From CAVQCJ01 sp963771835 (GTDB lineage Bacteria > Actinomycetota > Actinomycetes > Prado026), in NCBI GenBank assembly GCA_963771835.1, contig CAVYVA010000001.1, positions 558,001 through 622,000 on the forward strand: a DNA stretch of 64,000 bases. Direction: 5' to 3'. Positions 20,562-30,685 of the stretch are shown one piece after another. Position numbers and translations under genes: made by a program. How positions within the stretch are numbered: position 1 is the first letter of the stretch; every line of letters starts with the position of its first letter. Below the pieces are notes generated by a model. That model was not told where the DNA came from. It did no database searches and was given only the letters and a program-made list of their open reading frames with translations.

Positions 20562-21986
20562 ACCGCGCGTAGCCGCTGGAGTCGCCCATCGCGGCCGCGA
20601 TCGCGGCGGTGCCCGGGTAGACGCCGTTGCGCACCCAGTCCTGCATCAGGTCGACCACGGCGATCCGGGACACGCGGTGAAGTTGCAGTGGCCCGCGCCG
20701 TACGGTGCGCCGACGTCCTCGGGGTAGGTGGCCGGCGGCACGGTGTAGAGCTGCACGAGGTCGGCGTTCGCCTTCGGGTTCGCCTGCACCTCGTCGGCGA
20801 AGACGGTCCTCGTTCTGCACCAGGACCAGCGGGTCGGACTTCGTGTGCATGGTCATCGTCGGGTGCCGGATGTCACCGGTCGGCGTCCCGGTCGCGGCGA
20901 GCTTGTCCCGTGCCGCCTGGTCGGCGGTGACCCGGGCGCCGGCCGCCAGCTCGGCGAGCAGCTTGTCGGTCGAGCCCGGGCTGACCGTCTCGATCAGCGA
21001 CCGCTCCGACGCCGAGACCCGGCTCGCGTAGTCGACGCCGGTGTTCTGCGACGGGTTGCCGCCCATCCGCTGCTCGATGTCGTAGCGCCCGAAGGTGCCG
21101 TAGCCGAGCGCGGTGAGCACCGACTCCGCGTACGCCTCGACCTGCGACACGATCGTCGATCCGTCGTACGTCTCGGTCTGGTTCGGCGAGTCGGTGAGGG
21201 CCGCGACCAGGAGGATCTTGGGCACGCCGTTGGCGGTGTCCTTGCCGGCCGCGACGATCGCCTTCGCGGCGCCCTCCCAGTTCGCCACCGCCTCGTCGTA
21301 CGACGCGTAGCCGGTCAGCTTGAGCTGGGGGTAGATCAGCGTCTTGATGGCGTACGCGACGTCGAGCGCGAGGTCGAGGTTCTTGTTCGGGCCGGCCAGC
21401 ACGCCGCACAGCGGGACCGCGCCGTCCACCCACTCCGGGTGCTTCTCGCTGAGCACCTCGGTGATCAGACCGCCGAGGGAGTCGCCCCACACGATGACCC
21501 GGTTGGGCTTGCCGATCTTGTCGACGAAGAACTGGTGCAGGTCCTCGCCGGCCTTGACGCCGTCCTCGACGGCCCAGCCGTTCGTCTTGTACGCGGAGCC
21601 GGCGATCGCGTAACCCTCGGTCCAGCAGGGCCTGGCCGACGTCGTCCTGCCCTTCGCTCCAGCCCGGTGCGGGCTCGGCGCCGGTCTCGACCGGCGCGAA
21701 GTCGGGCGGCGCCGGGCGCGGCCTGCCGGTAGCCGTGCGAGTAGATCAGCAGCGTGCCGTTCCAGGCCTGGGGCATGACGATCTCGTACTTGGCCCCGTC
21801 CAGCGTGCCGGTGCAGGCGACCTTGTCGCAGCTGGTGAACGCCACGTTGTTGTCGGTGCTGCGCTGCGGCGGCGTCGGGGTGCTGCCCGAGCTGCACGCC
21901 GCCAGCACGAGCGCGAGGCCGGCGGCCCCGGCGAGCAGCCGGGCGCGGCCCCGGGAACAGGACAGGACGCGGGAGGCTGACGTCAT
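20461..21986 (-). pseudogene. Secreted lipoprotein alpha/beta hydrolase, several frameshifts
   Basis: Exported hydrolase with a lipoprotein signal (LLAGAAGLALVLAACSSG, Cys at the lipobox). The mature part reads DGAKYEIVMPQAWNGTLLIY, then the nucleophile elbow VIVWGDSLGGLITEVLSEK, so Ser in GDSLG is the likely catalytic residue. Later ARDKLAATGTPTGDIRHPTM and the acid/His region are in a frame that breaks again between about 20690 and 20815; there are further shifts near 21630 and 21700. ATG 21986. The last 100 bases overlap the flippase end, so the true C-terminus is uncertain. Substrate unknown; an esterase or peptidase-like role is possible. Confidence 0.65.
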
Positions 21987-22025
21987 GCGCGGAAGTGTGG
22001 CAGACACCGCGCTCGCGATGCCCGG

Positions 22026-22552
22026 CTACCGCGCGGGCCGCGACGCGGTGACCCAGAGCCAGGCCGCGCGGGGCGAGGTCAGGTGCACGACCGCAGCCCG
22101 GCCCACCGCGGGTCCGCCAGCCTGGCCCTGATCGTGGCCCGGCGGGGGCCGTGCTGGGCCCACGCCCAGCGGACCGGGTGGTCGGGGTCCGCCCAGTCCC
22201 GGAAGCCCTCGGTGTTGCCGTTCCACAGGTGCCGGTCGTAGGTCGCACGGGCGAAGGACCGCCGGATGACCCGGCTCATGACCAGCGGACGCCCGTAGTC
22301 CAGCCATACCAGCGTGTCGGCGCGCGACCAGACCAGGTCCCGCACCGGCGCGTAGCCGTCGGAGTCGACCACCCAGACCTCACCGGCCGTGGCAGCGTCG
22401 ACGTCCGCGACGAACGAGGGCCGCGGCTGCCAGCCCGGACCGTGGAACAGCGCATCGATCTCGGTGTACGGCAGGTCGAGGCGTTCGCCGATCTGGCGGG
22501 CGAGGGTGCTCTTGCCGGCCCCGCTCACGCCTCCGACCATGACCCGTCGCAC
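22026..22552 (-). CDS. P-loop kinase-like protein (topology modulation/FlaR type)
   Basis: Small nucleotide-binding protein of about 170 residues. P-loop GGVSGAGKSTLARQIGERL, then LPYTEIDALFHGPGWQPRP and the Walker B-like strand WVVDSDGYAPVRD; the Arg-rich lid RVIRRSFARATYDRHLWNGN is typical of the adenylate-kinase-like FlaR group. The C-terminus changes frame near 22090: LADPRWAG then VVHLTSPRAAWLWV, which matches the usual family ending and gives the stop at 22026. GTG 22552 (VRRVMVGG) fits family N-termini better than ATG 22540. It follows polA by 20 bases. Substrate unknown. Confidence 0.7.
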
Positions 22553-22572
22553 CCTGCGCCGGCCGTCCTCGG

Positions 22573-25282
22573 TCAGTGCGCCGCGTCGTCCCAGGTGCGG
22601 CCGTGGCCCACCGAGACGACGAGCGGCGCGCGCAACGGGTAGGCGGCGGCCATCTGCGTGCGCAGCAGCTCCTCGACGGCCTCGCGCTCGCCGGGGGCCA
22701 CCTCGAGCACGAGCTCGTCGTGCACCTGCAGGAGCATCCGCGACGCCAGGTGCTGGTCGACGAGGGCTTGGTCCACGCCCAGCATCGCGACCTTGACGAT
22801 GTCCGCGGCCGAGCCCTGGATCGGGGCGTTCAGCGCCATCCGCTCGGCCATCTCGCGCCGCTGGCGGTTGTCCGAGGTCAGGTCGGGCAGGTACCGCCGC
22901 CGACCCAGCAGCGTCTCGGTGTAGCCGGTGCGCCGGGCCTCGTCGACCACCGACGCCAGGTAGTCGCGCACCCCGCCGAAGCGGGTGAAGTACTCGTCCA
23001 TCAGCCCGCGCGCCTCTTCGGGGGCGATGCCGAGCTGCTGGGCGAGGCCGTACGCGGACAGCCCGTACGCGAGGCCGTACGACATCGCCTTGATCCGCCC
23101 CCGCAGGACCGGGTCGACCTGGTCGGGCGGCACCGAGAACACCCGGGACGCGACGGTGGTGTGCAGGTCCTCGCCGGACTCGAACGCCGCGATCAGCGCC
23201 TCGTCGCCGGACAGGTGCGCCATGATCCGCATCTCGACCTGGCTGTAGTCGGCGGTCAGCAGCGTCTCGAAGCCGGTGCCGACGACGAACGCCTGCCGGA
23301 TCGTGCGTCCCTCCTCGGTGCGGATCGGGATGTTCTGCAGGTTCGGGTCGGTCGACGAGAGCCGGCCGGTGGACGCCACGGTCTGGTTGAACGTCGTGTG
23401 GATGCGGCCGTCGTCGGCGACCGACTTCTGCAACCCCTCCACCGTGACGAGCAGCTTGGAGACGTCCCGGTGCCGCAGCAGGTGCGCGAGCAGCGGGTGC
23501 TCGGTCTGCGCGTACAGGCCCTGCAGCGCGTCGGCGTCGGTGGTGTACCCGGTCTTGATGCGCTTGGTCTTCGGCAGGCCGAGCTCGTCGAACAGGATCG
23601 CCTGGAGCTGCTTGGGCGAGCCGAGGTTGAACTCGCGGCCCACCACGGCGTACGCCTCCTGCGCCGTCGCCTTCACCTCGCCGGCGAAGTGGCTCTGCAG
23701 GTCCGCGAGGTGCTCGGAGTCGACCGCGATGCCGGCCCGCTCCATGCCGGCCAGCACGCCGACCAGCGGGCAGCTCCACCTCGCGCAGCAGCCGGGTCTG
23801 GCCCTTGGTCTCGAGCTCGACGTCCAGGACGTCCGCGAGGTCGAGGACCGCCCTGGCCCGGACGCCCAGGCCCTCCACGGCGCCGGCCTCGTCGGCGCCG
23901 TCGAGCGAGAGCTGGCCGTCCTCGGCGGCGTCCGCGCGCAGCTCGCGGTGCAGGAAGCGCAGCGTGAGGTCGCCCAGGTCGAACGTGCGCTGCCCGGGCA
24001 GCGCGAGGTACGCCGACAACGCGGTGTCGCTGGTCACCCCGGCCAGCGGCCACCCACGGGCGGCGAGCGCAAGCGCGGGGCCCTTGGACTCGTGCAGCGC
24101 CTTCGGGTGCGTGGCGTCGCCGAGCCAGGCTGCCAGCGCCGCCTCGTCGTCGGGCCCGATCGCGGCCGGGTCGAGCCACGCGGTCGCGCCGTCGGCCGCG
24201 GCCAGCGCGACGGCCGAGACGTCGCCGGTGCCGCGGCCCCAGGTGCCTTCGACGGCCAGCCCGCTGCGGCTCCCGTCCGCGGCGTGCGCGGTCAGCCACA
24301 GCGCCACCGATCCGGTGCCGAGCTGCTCCACCTGGACGGCGAATCCCTCGTCGGACTCCGGCTCGACCGCCTCCAGGGTCTGGTAGAGCCGGTCCCGCAG
24401 CACCCGGAACTGAAGGGCGTCGAACACCTCGTGCACGGCGTCGCGGTCCCAGGTGCGGACTGCGAGGTCGGGCGGGCCGACCGGCAGCTCGACGTCTCGG
24501 ACCAGCTCGGTCAGCGACCGGTTTCGCACCACCGAAGCGAGGTTCGCGCGCAGCGCGTCGCCGGCCTTGCCGGGCACCTCGTCGACGCGGTCGACCAGGG
24601 CCGCCAGCGACCCGAAGTCACGGACCCACTTCGCCGCGGTCTTCTCCCCCACCCCCGGGATGCTCGGCAGGTTGTCGCTGGGGTCGCCGCGCAGGGCGGC
24701 GAAGTCCGGGTACTGGGTCGGCGTCAGCCCGTACCGCGCCTGGACCTCCTCCGGGGTGATCAGCGCCAGGTCGGAGACACCGCGCCGCGGGTACAGCACC
24801 GTGACGTCGTCGGAGACCAGCTGGAACGCGTCGCGGTCGCCGGTGATGATCTTGACCCGGTAGCCTTCGCGCTCCGCCTGCACCGCCAGCGTCGCGATCA
24901 CGTCGTCGGCCTCGAAGCCCTCTGCGGTGACCACCGGGACGTTCAGGGCCGCCAGCACGTCCTCGGTCAGGCTGACCTGACCCTTGAAGGCGTCCGGGCT
25001 GGCCGTCCGGTTGGCCTTGTACTCCGGGTACTGCTCGCTGCGGAAGGTCTTCCGGCCGAGGTCGAACGCCACCGCGAGATGCGTCGGGCGCTCGTCCCGG
25101 AGGGCGTTGATGAGCATCGAGGTGAAGCCGTAGACGGCGTTGGTCGGCTGCCCGGTCGTGGTCGAGAAGTTCTCCACCGGCAGCGCGTAGAAGGCCCGGT
25201 ACGCGAGCGAGTGCCCGTCGAGCAGGAGCAGCAGGGGACGGCCGTCGGGCGCGGCGGCGGGACCGGGAACGGGCGGGCTCAC
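22573..25282 (-). CDS. polA: DNA polymerase I, one frameshift
   Basis: PolA fills gaps and removes RNA primers. N-terminal 5'-3' nuclease domain: LLLLDGHSLAYRAFYALP, EADDVIATLAV, VKIITGDRDAFQLV, and the helix-hairpin SIPGVGEKTAAKW. The middle region is a degenerate 3'-5' exonuclease-like domain without the usual metal-binding set. The polymerase domain has STGRLSSTDPNLQNIPIRT, TADYSQVEMRIMAHLSGD, RIKAMSYGLAYGLSAYGLAQ and VHDELVLEV. An extra G in GGG at 23768-23770 breaks LREVELPLVGVLAGMERAGI; without it the protein is about 903 residues, normal for actinomycetes. Start GTG 25282. Essential in most bacteria, so assembly error is likely. Confidence 0.93.
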
Positions 25283-25354
25283 GGCGCCGATCCTAGGGTG
25301 GCCCCATGACAGGTCGCGACGAGCCGGACGGCGCACCCCGACTACCTGGCCGCC

Positions 25355-25747
25355 GTGCGCGCCATCGGCGTGGGGACGATGGGTGAGCACATGGGGCTGG
25401 AGGTGCACGAGGCGTCCCCGAACAGGGTCGTCGGGTCCATCCCGGTCGCGGCGAACACCCAGCCGTACGGGCTGCTGCACGGCGGCGCGTCGGTCGCCCT
25501 CGCGGAGACTCTCGGGTCGTACGGGTCCGCCCTGCACGCCGGCGCGGACCGGATCGCGGTCGGCATCGAGATCAACGCGACGCACCACCGGGCCGTCTCG
25601 TCCGGGCGGGTCACCGGGGTGGCGACGGCGGTGCAGCTGGGCCGCACGCTGGCCACCTGGGACGTGGTGGTCACCGACGAGCAGGGCCGCCGCGTCTGCA
25701 CGTCCCGGATCACCTGCCTGCTGCGCGACGCCGTCCCCGGTTCCTGA
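25355..25747 (+). CDS. Hotdog-fold thioesterase (PaaI-like)
   Basis: Acyl-CoA thioesterase-type protein of about 130 residues. It shows TMGEHMGLEVHEASPNRVVG, the active-site region PYGLLHGGASVALAETLGS with the His-Gly-Gly motif, and ends VCTSRITCLLRD. These are the landmarks of the PaaI/YbgC-related group, and hotdog proteins act as dimers or tetramers. GTG 25355 starts the intact frame, but family members usually begin further upstream: ATG 25306 is in another frame and HPDYLAAV precedes the GTG, so a one-base slip near 25330 probably hides the true start at 25306. Divergent from polA. Confidence 0.82.
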   Translation: MRAIGVGTMGEHMGLEVHEASPNRVVGSIPVAANTQPYGLLHGGASVALAETLGSYGSALHAGADRIAVGIEINATHHRAVSSGRVTGVATAVQLGRTLATWDVVVTDEQGRRVCTSRITCLLRDAVPGS

Positions 25748-25767
25748 GCCGCCGGCTGCGCCGCGGG

Positions 25768-26350
25768 TCAGGCCGTGGTGGATGCGCGGGTGCGGGCCAG
25801 CGGCGGAGCGGCGCCGGGCGAGGATGCCGGCCCGGCGGTCGTGCTCGGCGCCGTCGAGGGCGAGCGTGCGGCGCAGCGTGCTGACCGCGGCCACCCGGCG
25901 CACCACCATCGGCGAGAACCCGAGCTTGGCGTAGAAGCGGTTCGCCTCACGCACCCGCGGGAAGACGTTCACGACGACGTGCTCGGCGCCGATCTCCTCG
26001 CAGAAGGCCGCCGCGGCGGCCACCAGCGCGCGACCGGCCCCTCGCCGGTGGTAGGCGGGCCGCACGTGCAGGTAGTCGATCTGGACGACGGTCGTCTCGA
26101 CGAACGGGCCCATCGGACGGCCGATGAAGCAGGCCATCCCGACGACGGCGTCGTCGACCTCGGCCACCACCGCGCGGTAGCTGTCGTCGGCGGCGACCTC
26201 CGCGAGCAGACGGCGCAAGGTGGTCTCGGACGCCGGAGGGGCGAGCGGACCGCCCCGGCCGCTCTTGCCGCGCAGCTCGTCCCACATCTCCAGGACAGCG
26301 TCGGTGTCGTCGGGTCGGGGGGCACGGACCACCACGTGGCCTCGGGGCAC
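25768..26350 (-). CDS. GNAT-family N-acetyltransferase
   Basis: Acetyl-CoA-dependent transferase of about 190 residues. The acetyl-CoA loop is YHRRGAGRALV (RxxGxG/A), preceded by VVQIDYLHVRPA and followed by ANRFYAKLGFSPMVVRRVAA, the normal end of a GNAT domain. GTG 26350 is chosen because AAGGAG is spaced five bases before it; the longer frame upstream has no similarity. Near 25800 the frame appears to slip: one frame runs on through polA, while another ends in LARTRASTTA at 25768, which I take as the true end. Substrate unknown. Confidence 0.75.
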
Positions 26351-26512
26351 GGCAGCTCCTTCGCAACGGCCCATGCACTCAGCCGTGCACGGACTTCCCA
26401 CCCCCGGGACCTGCAGCCGCGACTCTAGGCCACAGCCCGCGCGTGTGCAGCCAAGTCCGCCCGATCAGTCCATGCGGACCGACCAAACGGTCAGCGCCGA
26501 CTGAGCGAGCCG

Positions 26513-27311
26513 TCACAGCACCTTGGACAGGAACGCCTTCGTCCGCTCGTGCTGCGGGTTGAGCAGGACCTCCCGGGGATGGCCGGCCTCGACGACCACG
26601 CCGCCGTCCATGAAGACCAGCGCGTCGCCCACCTCGCGGGCGAAGCCCATCTCGTGCGTGACGACGATCATGGTCATGCCGTCCTCGGCCAGGCCGCGCA
26701 TGACGTCGAGCACCTCGCCGACCAGCTCCGGGTCCAGCGCCGACGTGGGCTCGTCGAAGAGCATGAGCTTGGGTCGCATGGCCAGCGCCCGGGCGATCGC
26801 CACCCGCTGCTGCTGGCCGCCCGGACAGCTGGGTCGGGTAGACGTTCGCCTTGTCCGGCATCCCGACCCGCACCAGGAGCTGCTGCGCGCGGTCGCGGAC
26901 CTCGGCCTTGTCCTCCCGCTTCACCCGGATCGGCGCCTCCATCACGTTCTGGAGCGCGGTCATGTGCGGGAAGAGGTTGAACCGCTGGAAGACCATGCCG
27001 ATCTCGCGTCGCTTGGTTGAGACCTCCCGGTCTCGCAGCTCGTGCAGCTTGTCGCCGACCTGGCGGTAGCCGACCAGCTCACCGTCGACCGACAGCCGGC
27101 CGGCGTCGACCTTCTCCAGGTGGTTGATGCAGCGCAGGAAGGTGGACTTGCCCGACCCCGACGGCCCGACGAGGCAGAACACCTCGCGAGGCGCCACTTC
27201 GAGGTCGATCCCCTTGAGCACCTCGACCCGGCCGAAGCTCTTGTGCACCTCCTCCGCCCGCACCATCGGCCCGGGCCGGGTCGGCTCCGTTGCGATCGTG
27301 GGGTCCGTCAA
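26513..27311 (-). CDS. Polar amino acid ABC transporter, ATP-binding protein, one frameshift
   Basis: Cytoplasmic ATPase of the importer encoded just upstream. Walker A GPSGSGKSTFLRCI, Q-loop MVFQRFNLFPHMTALQNV, the signature region TQLSG..., Walker B KLMLFDEPTSALDPEL, and the switch His in MIVVTHEMGFAREV: a GlnQ/HisP-type subunit of about 265 residues. An extra base in CCC at about 26819-26822 disrupts LSGGQQQRVAIARAL. TTG 27311 forms a TTGA overlap with the permease stop and is the likely start; ATG 27266 is an alternative. Essential residues are all present apart from the slip. Confidence 0.88.
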
Positions 27312-28241
27312 CTCGCCCCCCTCAGCGCGTTGCCGCTGATCCGCCACCGGAGCTTCTGCAGCGGCGTCGGCGGCAGGGTGCGGGTCGACCCGCGCTTGAA
27401 CCGGCGCTCGAGGTAGTACTGGCCCACGGTGAGGATCGAGGTGAGGAACAGGTACCAGATGCTCGCGACGATCAGCAGCGGGATCGTCTGGAAGGTGCGG
27501 GCGTAGATGATCTGGGCGGTGCTCAGCAGCTCGGCGTAGCCGATCACGAAGGCCAGCGACGTCGTCTTCAGCATCGAGATCGTCTCGTTGCCGGTCGGCG
27601 GGATGATCACCCGCATCGCCTGCGGGAGCACGATCCGACGCATCGTCTGGCCCGAGGACATGCCCAGGGCCGAGGACGCCTCGTGCTGCCCCTCGTCCAC
27701 GGACGTGATGCCGGCGCGGGCGATCTCGGCCATGTACGCCGCCTCGTTCAGACCGAGGCCGAGGCAGACCGCCACCAGCTGCGTGACCACGGTCTGGGGG
27801 TCGGTGGCGAACCACGACGGGACCGAACGGGATGCCCAGGGACATCGAGTGCAGCACGGTCGGGATGTTGTACCAGAACAGGAGCTGGACGAGGACCGGC
27901 GTGCCCCGGAAGAACCAGATGTACGTCCAGGCCACCGCCGACACGATCGGGTTCGGCGACAGGCGCATGACGGCCAGCAGGATCCCCAGCACGATGCCGA
28001 TCGCCATGGCGATGGCCGTCAGCATCAGAGTCTTCTCGACACCCTGCAGGATCGAGCTGTCGAACAGGTACTGCCGCACGACGGACCAGTTGATCTCCGG
28101 GTTGGTGATCAACCAGTGCAGCAGCTGCGCGACCAGCACCAGGATGATCGCCGCCGACACCCAGCGACCCGGGTGCCGGACCGGGACGGCCGTGATGATC
28201 TCCGGCCGTCTCGCCGCTGTCGTCGGGTCGCTGACGGTCAT
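27308..28241 (-). CDS. Polar amino acid ABC transporter permease, one frameshift
   Basis: Membrane subunit of a HisM/GlnP-type amino acid importer, about 310 residues. The N-terminal part has a helix VSAAIILVLVAQLLHWLI, then QGVEKTLMLTAIAMAIGIVL and TYIWFFRGTPVLVQLLFWYN, a hallmark of the family. Near 27830 the frame slips; the second part has LNEAAYMAEIARAGI, the EAA loop EASSALGMSSGQTMRRIVLP that docks on the ATPase, and IPPTGNETISMLKTTSLA. ATG 28241 follows the binding-protein gene by 7 bases, and the stop overlaps the ATPase start. Five to six membrane helices expected. Confidence 0.86.
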
Positions 28242-28248
28242 CGTGGGA

Positions 28249-29175
28249 TCAGCTCGTCGCCCCGTTGATGGTGAAGTTCGTGATGGCGCCGCTGCTCGAC
28301 GCCCCACTTCTTGAGGATCTGCAGGTACGTGCCGTCGGCGTTCAGCTTGTCCAGAGCGCCCTTGATGGCGTCGGCGAAGCCGGCGTAGTCGGACCGCCTT
28401 CGGCACCGGGATGCCGTACGGCGCGGTGCCGTAGGGGGAACCGACCACCTCGAAGGTGCCGTTCGACTGGCTTGGCGGCGTACGCGTTGACCGGCGAGTC
28501 GGCCAGGACGACGTCGGCGCGACCGCTGTTGAGCGCCAGGTTGGCGCCGTTCTGGTCCGGGTACGCCTGGACGTCGATGGCCGCCTTGCCGCCGTCGGTG
28601 CACTTCTTGGACTGGGCCGTGACGTCGTCGAGCTGCGTGGTGCCCTTCTCGACGGCTGCGTGCTTGCCGCACAGCGCGTCCAGGCTGGTCAGGTCGGAGT
28701 TCGTGCCCTTCTTCACCAGGAACGAGGTCCCGGCGCTGAAGTAGGTGACCATGTCGACCTTCTGCTGCCGGGCGAGGTTGTCCGTGAACGAGGACATGCT
28801 CAGGTCGTAGCGGGTGCCCAGCGCCGGGATGATGGTGTCGAACGACGCGTTCACGAAGTTGAACTTGATGCCCAGCGTGTCGCCGATGGCGTGGCCGAGA
28901 TCGACGTCCATGCCCTGGATGGTCGTGTTGTCGGACGCGAAGAACTCGTTCGGCGCGTACGACGCGTCGGTCGCCACCGTGGCCGCGCCGGCCGTCTTGA
29001 TCTTCGCCGGCACCTTGGCCGCCAGCGTCGCGTCGACCGAGCCGGCCGTGCTCGCCGCGGGGGTCGAGCCGCCGCCTCCTGACGACGAGCTCCCGCACGC
29101 CGCCAGAGCCAGGGCAGCCGCGGCGGTGAGCGCCACGAAGGGGAGCATCCGGTTGTCAGACAAGTGCGTGCGCAC
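28249..29175 (-). CDS. Polar amino acid ABC transporter, substrate-binding lipoprotein, frameshifted near 3' end
   Basis: Extracellular receptor of the amino acid importer, anchored through a lipobox (ALTAAAALALAACGSS). The mature protein shows VATDASYAPNEFFASDN, GMDVDLGHAIGDTLGIK, SMSSFTDNLARQQKVDMVTY and VQAYPDQNGANLALNSGRAD, the standard order of family 3 solute-binding proteins. Slips near 28470, 28398 and 28293 scramble the last 80 residues; joined frames give YAGFADAIKGALDKLNADG and TYLQILKKWGVE, then AITNFTINGATS with stop at 28249. GTG 29175 start. Specificity is probably a polar or charged amino acid, not resolvable. Confidence 0.85.
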
Positions 29176-29279
29176 GGGGAGTCCCTCCTCCGTCGTGGCG
29201 GACCTTAGGGCCGCGCCGATCGCGCGCAGTATGCCACGGTGGCCGCCGACGGCCCGCCCAGGGACTCGAACGTGACCCT

Positions 29280-29306
29280 TTGACAGCGGTTGCCCACGGA
29301 TACACC
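29280..29306 (+). promoter_or_regulatory. Possible promoter of the liv operon
   Basis: TTGACA at 29280-29285 with TACACC at 29301-29306 after 15 bases, about 120 bases before the livK start. The -35 is a perfect match to the housekeeping consensus, the -10 is poor and the spacing short. It lies in the 253-base region between the two divergent importer operons. Otherwise that region shows only the livK ribosome binding site AAGGAG. Confidence 0.3.
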
Positions 29307-29428
29307 AGTTCGGGAGCGAATCCATTTCGTTACCGAAGGCAGACCCCAGGTTGGGTAGGCTCCGACCCCCAAGCCGGCCCTCCGGCGCATCCGCGGACGG
29401 GGCCTTGTCTCTCTGAAGGAGTTCCCAC

Positions 29429-30607
29429 ATGACCCGACGCACAGCGCTCACGCGCTCGTTGGTGGTTCTGACCGCAGCGGGCCTCGCGCTCGCGGCCTGC
29501 AGCAGCGGCGGCAGCGGGACGGCAGCCTCAGCCGGCGCCAGCAGCGTGAACATCGGCTTCATGGGTGACCTCACCGGCGCCAACAAGGCGCTCGGCATCA
29601 ACATCCGCAACGGCGAGAAGCTCGCGATCGACCAGTACAACGCGACCAACCCGTCGGTCAAGATCGTCCTGAAGGAGTACGACTCGCAGGGCGACCCGAA
29701 GCAGGCATCCGCGCTCGCGCCCAAGGCGGTCGACGACAAGATCGTCGGCCTGGTCGGCCCGGCCTTCTCCGGTGAGACCGCCAGCACCGGACCGGTCTGG
29801 CAGGCGGCGGGCATCCCCTTCGTCTCCGCCTCGGCCACCCGGGTCTCGCTGGCCACCAACGGCTGGACCACCTTCCACCGGGTGCTGGCCGACGACGGCT
29901 TCCAGGGTCCCGGCATCGCGAACGTCCTGATCAAGGGCATGTCGGCCAAGAAGGTCGCCGTCATCGACGACGCCTCCGAGTACGGCAAGGGCCTGGCCGA
30001 CGCGGTCGCCTCGGCGCTCACGGCCGGCGGCGTCACCGTGGCCGTGCGGGAGGCCGTCGCGGCGGTCGGCAACGCCGTGCCGAACTACTCCTCCACGATC
30101 ACCAAGATCAAGGGCGCCGGCGTCGACGCGGTCGTCTACGGCGGCTACTACGCCCAGGCGGGGCCGTTCGCCAAGCAGCTCAAGGACGGCGGGGTCACCG
30201 CGCAGTTCTTCTCCGGTGACGGGTCGCTCGACCCGGCGTTCATCACCGGCGCGGGCGCCGGAGCCGAGGGCGCACTGCTGTCCTGCGCCTGCGCGCTGAT
30301 CAACGACGCCGCCACGGGCACCAGCAAGACGTTCTACGACGCGTACAAGGCGGCGTTCGGCGTCGAGCCGGGGACCTACTCGCCGGAGGCGTACGACGCC
30401 GCGACCGCCTTCATCATGGCGATCAAGGCCGGTCACACCGACACGAAGAGCATCGAGTCGTTCGTCAACACCGTGAACTTCACGGGTGTGTCGAAGCAGA
30501 TCCAGTTTGAGACCAACGGCAACATCAAGGGCGGGACGATCCTCATCTACCAGGTGAAGAGCGGGAAGATCGTCGAGATCGGGACATCGGAAGACGCGAA
30601 GCCCTGA
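29429..30607 (+). CDS. livK: Branched-chain amino acid-type ABC transporter, substrate-binding lipoprotein
   Basis: Receptor of the liv-type importer, 392 residues. Lipobox at LTAAGLALAACSSG. The mature part begins VNIGFMGDLTGANKALGINI and continues with KIVLKEYDSQGDPKQASALA and LVGPAFSGETASTGPVW, the classical Peripla_BP_6 (LivJ/LivK) order; later YSPEAYDAATAFIMAI. ATG 29429 has AAGGAG seven bases upstream. It is the first gene of a five-gene operon and is followed by a strong hairpin. Likely ligands are Leu, Ile, Val or a related compound; the family also binds amides, urea and aromatic compounds. Confidence 0.93.
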   Translation: MTRRTALTRSLVVLTAAGLALAACSSGGSGTAASAGASSVNIGFMGDLTGANKALGINIRNGEKLAIDQYNATNPSVKIVLKEYDSQGDPKQASALAPKAVDDKIVGLVGPAFSGETASTGPVWQAAGIPFVSASATRVSLATNGWTTFHRVLADDGFQGPGIANVLIKGMSAKKVAVIDDASEYGKGLADAVASALTAGGVTVAVREAVAAVGNAVPNYSSTITKIKGAGVDAVVYGGYYAQAGPFAKQLKDGGVTAQFFSGDGSLDPAFITGAGAGAEGALLSCACALINDAATGTSKTFYDAYKAAFGVEPGTYSPEAYDAATAFIMAIKAGHTDTKSIESFVNTVNFTGVSKQIQFETNGNIKGGTILIYQVKSGKIVEIGTSEDAKP

Positions 30608-30630
30608 CCTCCGACACCATCCAGGCCTGA

Positions 30631-30671
30631 GGGTCGGGGCGTCACCGCACACGTGGGTGGCGCCCCGACCC
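30631..30671 (+). terminator. Strong hairpin between livK and livH
   Basis: GGGTCGGGGCGTCACC (30631-30646) pairs with 30656-30671 over 16 base pairs (one wobble) around a nine-base loop; no T-tract. Hairpins at this spot commonly reduce read-through from the binding-protein gene into the membrane genes or protect the livK mRNA 3' end, giving an excess of receptor. Confidence 0.65.
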
Positions 30672-30685
30672 AGGAACGGAGACGC

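Noticed and set aside
22079..26401. 1,440-codon continuous minus-strand frame
   Set aside because: It joins GNAT, polA and kinase fragments by chance read-through; each part belongs to a separate gene with its own start.
26351..26512. Terminator or small gene between GNAT and the ABC ATPase
   Set aside because: Only a four-base-pair dyad (GACC-AAAC-GGTC) was found, too weak to report as a feature.
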